From Pseudomonadota bacterium (GTDB lineage Bacteria; Pseudomonadota; Gammaproteobacteria; Burkholderiales; Thiobacillaceae), in contig JAJYXA010000248.1 in NCBI GenBank assembly GCA_021791235.1, positions 1 to 5,755 of the forward strand: a stretch of DNA of 5,755 nt. Reading direction: 5' to 3'. The translations under genes and the position numbers were made by a program. Shown here one piece after another: positions 1 to 4,998 of the stretch; positions within the stretch are counted from its first letter, which is position 1, and each line of letters begins with the position of its first letter. The notes beneath the pieces are model-generated. The model made no database searches. It had not been told where the DNA came from and saw nothing but the letters and a program-made list of their open reading frames with translations.

Positions 1-1246
1 CGACGATGGCGGCGTGGCAGGTGCGCCCGCCGCGGTTGGTAACGATCGCCGCCGCGCGCTTCATCACCGGCTCCCAGTCGGGGTCGGTCATGTCGGTGAC
101 CAGGATGTCGCCCGGCTGCACCCGGTTCATTTCCGCCGGGCTGGCGATCAGCCGCACAACGCCCGCGCCGATTTTCTGGCCGATGGCGCGGCCGCTGATG
201 CGCACCTCGCCGGTCGCTTCCAGGATGTAGCGTTCGCCGCCGTTGGCGCGCGCCTTCACCGTTTCCGGACGCGCCTGCACGATGAAGAGTTCGCCGGTTT
301 CGCCGTCCTTCGCCCACTCGACGTCCATCGGACGCTGATAGTGGTTTTCGATCGCCACCGCCTGGCGCGCCAGTTCCAGCACCTCGGCATCGGTCAGCGA
401 ATACTGTCGCCGCAAGCCGGGAGGCGTGTCCTCGATCACGGTCTCGCCGTCGCGCCACACCATGCGGATGGCTTTTTCGCCCAGCTCGCGCCGCACCACG
501 GCGGGAAAACCCTCGGCCAGCTTCGGCTTGTGCACGTAGAACTCATCCGGGTTGACCGAGCCCTGCACCACGGTTTCGCCGAGGCCGTAGGCGGCGGTGA
601 TGAACACCACGTCGCGAAAGCCGGATTCGGTATCCAGGGTGAACAGCACGCCCGCGCAGGCGATGTCGGAACGCACCATGCGCTGCACGCCGGCCGACAG
701 CGCCACCTCGGCATGGGCAAAGCCGTGGTGCACGCGGTAGGCGATGGCGCGGTCGTTGTAGAGCGAGGCGAAGACCTTCTTCACATGCAGCAGCAAGGCG
801 TCCTCGCCACGCACGTGCAGATAGGTTTCCTGCTGGCCGGCGAACGAGGCGTCGGGCAGGTCCTCGGCGGTGGCCGACGAGCGCACCGCCACCGACACGC
901 TGTCGCCCAATGCGGCATAGGCCGTGCGCAGGCCGGTTTCCAGCGCGGCCGGCAGGGCGGCGGCCTCCACCCGGGCGCGGATCTCAGCCCCCGCCTGGGC
1001 CAGGGCCGTCACGTCCGCCACGTCGAGCGACGCCAGCCGGGCTTGGATGCGCGCGCGCAAATCGTTGTGATCGAGAAAGTCCCAGAACGCCTGCGCCGTG
1101 GTGGCAAAGCCGCCCGGCACCTTGACCCCGGCGCCCGACAAGTTTCTGATCATCTCGCCGAGCGAGGCATTCTTGCCGCCCACGCGCGGCACATCGGCCA
1201 TCGACAGGGCATCGAGGGGAACGATATAGTCGTCCGAGACCGGCAT
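1..1246 (-). CDS. ppsA: Phosphoenolpyruvate synthase (pyruvate, water dikinase), N-terminal half; runs off the left edge
   Basis: PpsA converts pyruvate, ATP and water to phosphoenolpyruvate, AMP and phosphate in the cytoplasm, opening gluconeogenesis from C3 substrates. The 415 visible codons (the E. coli enzyme has about 790) align closely with E. coli PpsA from memory. They include [11 protein letters not shown] at residues 22-32 and [17 protein letters not shown] from residue 122 (both in the ATP-grasp pyruvate-phosphate dikinase N-terminal domain), [10 protein letters not shown], and DMTDPDWEP. The start of the phosphohistidine swivel domain, [13 protein letters not shown], lies at the left edge. 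His411 (bases 14-16) corresponds to E. coli His421, the phospho-carrier, and Thr409 to the regulatory threonine. The frame is uninterrupted. Start 1246 is chosen because GGAG lies 6 bases upstream of it; an in-frame ATG at 1258 would add four residues. The gene is divergent from ppsR, its regulator. The C-terminal PEP/pyruvate-binding domain is outside the window. Confidence 0.97.
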   Translation of the reverse strand, partial: MPVSDDYIVPLDALSMADVPRVGGKNASLGEMIRNLSGAGVKVPGGFATTAQAFWDFLDHNDLRARIQARLASLDVADVTALAQAGAEIRARVEAAALPAALETGLRTAYAALGDSVSVAVRSSATAEDLPDASFAGQQETYLHVRGEDALLLHVKKVFASLYNDRAIAYRVHHGFAHAEVALSAGVQRMVRSDIACAGVLFTLDTESGFRDVVFITAAYGLGETVVQGSVNPDEFYVHKPKLAEGFPAVVRRELGEKAIRMVWRDGETVIEDTPPGLRRQYSLTDAEVLELARQAVAIENHYQRPMDVEWAKDGETGELFIVQARPETVKARANGGERYILEATGEVRISGRAIGQKIGAGVVRLIASPAEMNRVQPGDILVTDMTDPDWEPVMKRAAAIVTNRGGRTCHAAIV

Positions 1247-1252
1247 AATCCA

Positions 1253-1256
1253 CTCC
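1253..1256 (-). promoter_or_regulatory. Shine-Dalgarno of ppsA
   Basis: GGAG on the minus strand sits 6 bases before the ATG at 1246. This favours that start over the in-frame ATG at 1258, which has no comparable purine run upstream. The site overlaps the upstream edge of the ppsR start codon on the other strand. Confidence 0.6.
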
Positions 1257-2042
1257 ATGAAAAAACGCGTCGCATTCTGCGTGTCCGACCACACCGGCGT
1301 CACCGTCGAGGCGGTGGCGAAGAGCGTGCTGGCGCAGTTCCCTGCGCTTGAGTTTAGCCTGATTGTGCTGCCTTTCATCGACAGCCCGGAAAAGGCGCTG
1401 GCCGCCGCGGCACGGATTGCCGCCGTCCCCGGCGCCCTGGTGTTTTCCACCCTCGCCGACCCGGCCCTGCGCGCCGTCCTGCGCGACAGCCGCGCCAGCC
1501 TGTTCGATGTCTTCGACCTCATCGCCCCCGCCGTGGAAACCGCGCTGGGGCAGGCCGCCACCCCCAGCGGCGGGCGCACTCACGGCATGGCCAACGACTA
1601 CGAGTCGCGCATGGACGCGGTGAATTTCAGCCTGGCGCTGGACGACGGCCTGCAGCCGCAGCGGCTCGACCAGGCCGACCTGATCCTGGTCGGCGTCTCG
1701 CGCGTCGGGAAAACGCCCACCGCGCTCTACCTCGCCCTGCAATACGGCCTGCGCGTCGCCAACTATCCGCTTACGCCGGACGATCTCTCGCGCCCCGCCT
1801 TGCCCCACGTCCTGCTCGCCCATCTGCCGCGGCTGCGCGCCCTGACCCTGTCCGCCGAACGTCTCGCCGTCATCCGCCAGGCGCGCTATCCCAACAGCCG
1901 CTATGCCAGCCTGGAACAATGCCGCGAAGAGCTTGCCGCCGCCGAAACGCTCTTCAAACGCCACGCGCTCCCGGTCCTCGATACAACCCGCATGTCAGTA
2001 GAGGAAATCGCGGCGCGTCTGCGGCATAAACCGGGCGATTAG
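1257..2042 (+). CDS. ppsR: PEP synthase regulatory protein (bifunctional kinase/pyrophosphorylase, DUF299 family)
   Basis: PpsR (PSRP) switches PEP synthase off by ADP-dependent phosphorylation of a threonine next to the catalytic histidine. It switches it on again by phosphate-dependent dephosphorylation that releases pyrophosphate. The 261-residue product is close to the usual 270-280. Visible family features are an N-terminal SDHTG (residues 10-14), [17 protein letters not shown] (115-131), the P-loop-like [10 protein letters not shown] (146-155), [11 protein letters not shown] (166-176) and [11 protein letters not shown] (213-223). All align with E. coli PpsR (YdiA). The start at 1257 gives the expected N-terminus ([14 protein letters not shown]), but no good Shine-Dalgarno precedes it. 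The gene is divergent from ppsA, its target, with at most 10 bases between the starts, so its promoter must lie inside the ppsA coding region. The DUF3579-like gene follows 69 bases downstream on the same strand and could be co-transcribed. Confidence 0.96.
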   Translation: MKKRVAFCVSDHTGVTVEAVAKSVLAQFPALEFSLIVLPFIDSPEKALAAAARIAAVPGALVFSTLADPALRAVLRDSRASLFDVFDLIAPAVETALGQAATPSGGRTHGMANDYESRMDAVNFSLALDDGLQPQRLDQADLILVGVSRVGKTPTALYLALQYGLRVANYPLTPDDLSRPALPHVLLAHLPRLRALTLSAERLAVIRQARYPNSRYASLEQCREELAAAETLFKRHALPVLDTTRMSVEEIAARLRHKPGD

Positions 2043-2081
2043 GCCGCTAAAGAAACGCCGCTACCAACCGAATCAACAGGG

Positions 2082-2094
2082 GCGAGTGCCTCGC
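2082..2094 (+). other. Short hairpin in the ppsR-DUF3579 leader
   Basis: A perfect 5-bp inverted repeat (GCGAG, 3-base loop, CTCGC) ends 5 bases before the GGAG of the next gene. No T-tract follows, so it does not look like an intrinsic terminator. It could affect translation initiation or be chance. The rest of the 69-base gap (2043-2111) shows no convincing promoter. Confidence 0.3.
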
Positions 2095-2099
2095 AAAAT

Positions 2100-2103
2100 G
2101 GAG
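2100..2103 (+). promoter_or_regulatory. Shine-Dalgarno of the DUF3579-like gene
   Basis: GGAG lies 8 bases before the ATG at 2112 and fixes that start. A closer ATG at 2098, overlapping the site, is in another frame and is not used. Confidence 0.65.
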
Positions 2104-2111
2104 TACGAACC

Positions 2112-2402
2112 ATGTCCACGGATGATCTGGTGATTTCCGGCGTCCAGGAAAACGGGAAAAAATTCCGCCCGTCGGATTGGGTTGAACGCCTGTCGTCGAC
2201 ACTGGCCAGTTTTCAGGTCGACAACCGATTACGCTATTCGTCGGGCGTTCGGCCCTGCATGATCGACGGCGAATACTGCCTGGTCGTCGCGCGCAGGCTG
2301 GAAACTACCGATCCCCAAGCTTACGACTATGTCATGGGCTTTGCCCAGGCGAACCATCTGCGCATCCAGATGGACCGCCGCACCGGCGAGCGCGCTTTGT
2401 AG
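2112..2402 (+). CDS. Small conserved protein of unknown function, DUF3579-like
   Basis: This 96-residue soluble protein has no signal peptide or membrane segment. The pattern SGVQENGKKFRPSDWVERL (residues 9-27), followed by a central YSSGVRPCMIDGEYCLVVARRLE (43-64) and AYDYVMGFAQANHLRI (70-85), matches my memory of the DUF3579 family. That family consists of single-domain proteins of about 90-110 residues, mainly in Betaproteobacteria, with no known biochemical role. The start is supported by GGAG 8 bases upstream. The gene lies 69 bases behind ppsR on the same strand and converges with the methyltransferase gene, leaving 15 bases between the stops. Co-transcription with ppsR is possible but unproven, because a short hairpin lies between them. 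The real-gene call is secure; the family name is from recall and no function is proposed. Confidence 0.88.
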   Translation: MSTDDLVISGVQENGKKFRPSDWVERLSSTLASFQVDNRLRYSSGVRPCMIDGEYCLVVARRLETTDPQAYDYVMGFAQANHLRIQMDRRTGERAL

Positions 2403-2409
2403 CGAACCC

Positions 2410-2427
2410 GGCGGCGGTTAGGCCGCC
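2410..2427. terminator. GC-rich hairpin at a convergent gene junction, possible bidirectional terminator
   Basis: GGCGGC and GCCGCC form a 6-bp stem around a 6-base loop. The hairpin spans the 15-base gap and the stop codon of the minus-strand methyltransferase. Its position between two converging genes suits a terminator, but there is no T-run on either side, so an intrinsic terminator is doubtful. Confidence 0.3.
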
Positions 2428-3197
2428 CGCTGGCGCGCAGCCTCAAACACGGCGACGGCCAAGGCCGCGGCGGCATTCAGCGATTCGACCTTGCCCGGCA
2501 TCGGGATGCGTACCGTTGCGCTTGCGGCCTCACACACCGCTTGCGACAGCCCGGTCCCTTCATTGCCGACGATGAGCGCGAGCGGACCGGTGAGCGTGCG
2601 CGCATACAGGCTGCCGTCCTCGCTCAGCGCCAGTGCCAGACTTTGTCCTTCGAACCGCCTGACCCATTCCGCGATATCGGCGCCGCTCATGAGTGGCAGC
2701 ACGAACTGCGCGCCCTGCCCGCCGCGCAAGGCCTTGGGCGACCAGGGATCGTGGCACCCTTTCGACAGCACCGCCAGGGTCGCGCCCGCCGCCGCCCCGC
2801 TGCGCAGCATGGCGCCGAGGTTGCCGGGGTCCTGGATGTCCTCCAGCACGATGACGAGCGGCGTGGCGGCGCTGGCGGGCGGGGTGAGCCAGGCCGCCTC
2901 TGCCAGCACGCCGGTGGGGCTGACCACGGGCACGAGTTCGGCGAACAGCGCATCGGGCAGCACGATGGCTTTGGCCTGCGGGCAGCGCGCGGCCAGGCGT
3001 GCGAACCGGCCGGCATCGAACGAGGCGGCGCGCACCAGCGTATGCGGCTGGCCGCCGGCATCGAGATAGGCCGCCAGCAGATGCTCGCCGTCGAGCAGGG
3101 ACATGCGCGCCTCGCGCCGCGCGCGCGCCGATTCGGCGAGCTTTTTCAGCCGCTTGAAGATCGGGTTGTCGCGCGAGGAAATGGCGGTTTCGGTCAT
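2418..3197 (-). CDS. TrmH/SpoU-family (SPOUT) RNA 2'-O-ribose methyltransferase
   Basis: The predicted 259-residue enzyme transfers a methyl group from S-adenosylmethionine to a ribose 2'-OH in rRNA or tRNA. The N-terminal part (about residues 5-100, beginning ISSRDNPIFKRLKKL and containing LLDGEHLL at 34-41) resembles the SpoU substrate-binding domain. The SPOUT knot follows with its three signatures. Motif 1 is EDIQDPGNLGAMLRSG (119-134), with Asn126 and Arg132. Motif 2 is ALIVGNEGTGLS (207-218). Motif 3 is IPMPGKVESLNAAAALAVAVFE (231-252), with Ser239, Leu240 and Asn241. Start 3197 is chosen because the conserved N-terminal segment begins just after it; the frame stays open to 4265, but that part is antisense to the glycosyltransferase and not family-like. 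No strong Shine-Dalgarno is visible. The protein is shorter and simpler than typical TrmH relatives with extra RNA-binding extensions. The target nucleotide cannot be read from sequence, so no symbol is given. Confidence 0.93.
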   Translation of the reverse strand: MTETAISSRDNPIFKRLKKLAESARARREARMSLLDGEHLLAAYLDAGGQPHTLVRAASFDAGRFARLAARCPQAKAIVLPDALFAELVPVVSPTGVLAEAAWLTPPASAATPLVIVLEDIQDPGNLGAMLRSGAAAGATLAVLSKGCHDPWSPKALRGGQGAQFVLPLMSGADIAEWVRRFEGQSLALALSEDGSLYARTLTGPLALIVGNEGTGLSQAVCEAASATVRIPMPGKVESLNAAAALAVAVFEAARQRAA

Positions 3198-3198
3198 G

Positions 3199-3221
3199 CG
3201 GGGATTATCCGCGATTCCCCG
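3199..3221. other. Inverted repeat in the divergent methyltransferase-senB gap
   Basis: CGGGGA (3199-3204) and TCCCCG (3216-3221) are separated by 11 bases directly upstream of the methyltransferase start. In a gap of only 45 bases that must hold control signals for both directions, it could be an operator-like dyad. No clear -35/-10 pair accompanies it, so this is tentative. Confidence 0.25.
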
Positions 3222-3222
3222 A

Positions 3223-3239
3223 GCGAGGCGTAAACTCGC
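3223..3239. other. Second inverted repeat, just before the senB start
   Basis: GCGAG and CTCGC flank a 7-base loop, ending 3 bases before the senB ATG. The only Shine-Dalgarno-like purine run (GAGG, 3225-3228) overlaps the left arm, so a folded leader would hide it. The same arms, with a shorter loop, occur before the gene at 2112. Both could be chance in G+C-rich DNA. Confidence 0.25.
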
Positions 3240-3242
3240 AGC

Positions 3243-4202
3243 ATGCGCATCGCCCTCGTCACCCCCTACGGCCGCGAACATCGCAACGGCAACTGGCACA
3301 CCGCCGCACGCTGGGCGCGCTTCCTGCGCGAAGCGGGACACACGGTGCGGACGCAGGTGGAATGGGACGGCCGTTCGGCCGACCTGATGCTGGCGCTGCA
3401 CGCTCGGCGCAGCTTTGCCTCGATCCACGCCTTCGCCGAACGCTTTCCGAGCCGGCCCCTGTTGCTGGCGCTGACCGGCACCGACCTCTACCGCGACATC
3501 CACGAAGACCGCGACGCCCGGCAGGCGCTCGAACTCGCGCACCGCATCATCGTGCTGCAGGAGCGCGGCCCCGACGAGCTGGCCCCGCATCTGGCCGCCA
3601 AGACGCGCGTGATCTATCAGTCCGCACCCGATATTCCCCGTTTGCCCCCCCCCGCCAATATCTTCGAGGTGCTGGTGATCGGCCACCTGCGCACGGAAAA
3701 AGACCCGTTTCGGGCGGCGCTGGCGACGGCCTATCTGCCCGAGCAATCGAAGATCCGGGTGACGCATCTGGGCGGCGCCCTCTCCGAAGACATGGCCGAA
3801 ACGGCGGAAATGGCGCAAAGCAAACTGCCGCGCTGGCACTGGGGCGGCGAGGTGCCGCACAGGACGGTGCTGAAGCGGCTGGCGCGCGCGCACATGATGG
3901 TCATCAGCTCGGTGATGGAAGGCGGCGCCAACGTGATCTGCGAGGCGCTGGCGGCCGATGTGCCGGTGCTGGCCTCGCACATGCCCGGCAACGTCGGCAT
4001 GCTGGGCGAGGACTATCCCGGCTATTTCCCGGTGGGCGACGAGCGGCGGCTGGCCAGGCTGTTGTCGCTGGCCGAGAACGATCCCGGTTTCTATGCCGCG
4101 CTGGCCAGCCACGCCCGCCAGCGCCGCGGGCTGATGCGGCCGGAGCAGGAAGCCAGCCGCCTGCGGCAGGCGGTGGCGGAATTCGAGCAAAGCGCGGGGT
4201 GA
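3243..4202 (+). CDS. senB: SenB-like selenosugar synthase (GT-B glycosyltransferase, TIGR04348-type)
   Basis: SenB of the selenoneine pathway joins selenophosphate to a UDP-sugar to make a 1-seleno-sugar, the selenium donor that SenA attaches to hercynine. The 319-residue product has the two-Rossmann GT-B plan. The N-terminal domain shows MRIALVTPYG, NGNWHTAARWA (15-25), DLMLALHARRS (47-57) and LTGTDLYRDI (77-86). A proline-rich linker lies near 134-137. The C-terminal domain shows VIGHLRTEKDPFRAA (145-159), EGGANVICE (226-234, the E-x7-E donor-site motif of GT4-like enzymes) and GNVGMLGEDYPGYFPVGD (249-266). The combination of ALHARRS, GTDLYRDI and HLRxEKDP is what I associate with SenB, from memory. 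The start gives the standard first beta strand, although its Shine-Dalgarno is poor. The gene is divergent from the methyltransferase (45-base gap) and converges with the TPR gene. No senA or senC is in the window, so the substrate is inferred. A generic GT4 glycosyltransferase is the alternative. Confidence 0.82.
   Translation: MRIALVTPYGREHRNGNWHTAARWARFLREAGHTVRTQVEWDGRSADLMLALHARRSFASIHAFAERFPSRPLLLALTGTDLYRDIHEDRDARQALELAHRIIVLQERGPDELAPHLAAKTRVIYQSAPDIPRLPPPANIFEVLVIGHLRTEKDPFRAALATAYLPEQSKIRVTHLGGALSEDMAETAEMAQSKLPRWHWGGEVPHRTVLKRLARAHMMVISSVMEGGANVICEALAADVPVLASHMPGNVGMLGEDYPGYFPVGDERRLARLLSLAENDPGFYAALASHARQRRGLMRPEQEASRLRQAVAEFEQSAG
3645..3653 (+). repeat. Nine-cytosine homopolymer inside senB
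   Basis: C9 encodes the Pro-Pro-Pro of the interdomain linker (residues 135-137). The frame is open as given. Gain or loss of one base would truncate or garble the donor-binding domain. Such tracts are prone to slippage and to sequencing error. Confidence 0.9.
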
Positions 4203-4227
4203 TTCCAGGTGCGTCGCAGCCGCCGCC

Positions 4228-4896
4228 TCAGCCCTCGTCGAACAGTATCCCGAACATGCGCGCACGCTCGGCCCGGCTCAGGCCGCGCAGCACCCGCACC
4301 GCTTCGCGCGCGACCCGCGCATCGCGGGTGATCGAATACTCGATCGCCAGCGCGCGCCAGACCTCGGCCAGCGCCGGATCGGTGGCGTGCAGCTTCTGCA
4401 GCGCCTGGGTCACGCCGGCCTCGCCCTTGGTCAGATAAAACGTCAGCCCCAGGTTGTGCCAGGCCGGGAGGTAGTCGGGGTCGGTTTCCACTGCCGCGCG
4501 ATACGCCTGCATCGCCTCGCGCGGGCGCCCGCTGTCGCGGTAGGCGTTGCCCAGATTGTTGCGGGCGAACACGTCGCCGGGCGCCAGCCGCAGGTTCTGC
4601 CGATACGCCGCGACGGCTTCGGCAAACCGCCCCAGTTCCCCCAGCGCGCGTCCCTGCACGAACCAGGGCAGCGGGTTCTTCGCATCGATCCGCGCCCACG
4701 CCCGACCCCACGCCAGCAGACCGCGCCAGTCGGCGCGCTTTTCCAGCGCCTGCGCCTGCCGCACCCACTCGGCTTGCGGACGGGCCGCAAGCACGGCCTC
4801 ATCGCCGTCCAGCCCGAACGTCTGCGCGGCAGCCGCCAGCGGGCCCGAGTACACCAGGCAGGGCAACAGCACGCACAGGGCAATTCGGCTGAACAT
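4228..4896 (-). CDS. Exported tetratricopeptide-repeat (TPR) protein
   Basis: This is a 222-residue protein of unrecognised specific function. Residues 1-24 form a signal peptide: MFSR, then a hydrophobic stretch (IALCVLLPCLVYS), then an Ala-rich end suited to signal peptidase I cleavage around 22-25. No proper lipobox is seen at Cys8 or Cys13, so a periplasmic rather than lipoprotein fate is likely. Consecutive TPR units follow at about 75-108 (WFVQGRALGELGRFAEAVAAY), 109-142 (ARNNLGNAYRDSGRPREAMQAY) and 143-176 (AWHNLGLTFY). A weaker helical repeat covers 177-205. TPRs are protein-protein scaffolds, so a partner is expected but not identifiable here. ATG 4896 is preferred because it begins the signal peptide; GTG at 4935 is an in-frame alternative adding 13 polar residues. 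The gene converges with senB (25-base gap) and is divergent from ycaO. Confidence 0.88.
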   Translation of the reverse strand: MFSRIALCVLLPCLVYSGPLAAAAQTFGLDGDEAVLAARPQAEWVRQAQALEKRADWRGLLAWGRAWARIDAKNPLPWFVQGRALGELGRFAEAVAAYRQNLRLAPGDVFARNNLGNAYRDSGRPREAMQAYRAAVETDPDYLPAWHNLGLTFYLTKGEAGVTQALQKLHATDPALAEVWRALAIEYSITRDARVAREAVRVLRGLSRAERARMFGILFDEG

Positions 4897-4935
4897 GGGT
4901 CGGAATGGCAAGCCGGAGATGGATCGACGCTGCAC

Positions 4936-4941
4936 ATTTTA
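4936..4941 (-). promoter_or_regulatory. Candidate -10 element for the TPR gene
   Basis: TAAAAT on the minus strand matches five of six consensus -10 bases and lies 39 bases before the ATG at 4896. If used, the transcript would start near 4929, inside the longer GTG-initiated frame, which supports the ATG start. No good -35 is found 16-18 bases upstream. On the plus strand of the same 102-base gap, TATGCT at 4963-4968 is a weaker -10-like hexamer for ycaO. Confidence 0.3.
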
Positions 4942-4998
4942 CGCCACGCTTGACGCATCGCTTATGCTGTCGGGTCTCCCTTCACGCGTCTCTCCCCC

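Noticed and set aside
14..1351. 445-codon open frame on the plus strand
   Set aside because: It is antisense to ppsA, whose encoded protein is recognisable over the full stretch. Its product is low-complexity (His, Arg, Gly, Ala-rich) with no family resemblance, typical of an antisense frame in G+C-rich DNA.
984..1964. 326-codon open frame on the minus strand
   Set aside because: It runs antisense across ppsR and overlaps the ppsA start in another frame. The product is Gly/Arg/Gln-rich without motifs, while PpsR on the other strand is a clear family match.
4203..4227. Terminator in the convergent senB-TPR gap
   Set aside because: The 25 bases contain no stable inverted repeat and no T-run.
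3198..4265. Long N-terminal extension of the methyltransferase (615-residue reading), suggesting a fusion
   Set aside because: The extension is antisense to senB and has shadow-type composition. The conserved methyltransferase N-terminus begins right at the ATG at 3197, and the family is about 250 residues long.
3362..4438. 358-codon plus-strand frame overlapping senB and the TPR gene
   Set aside because: It is an Arg/Ala/Gly-rich +2 shadow of senB that then runs antisense to the TPR gene. No domain is recognisable.
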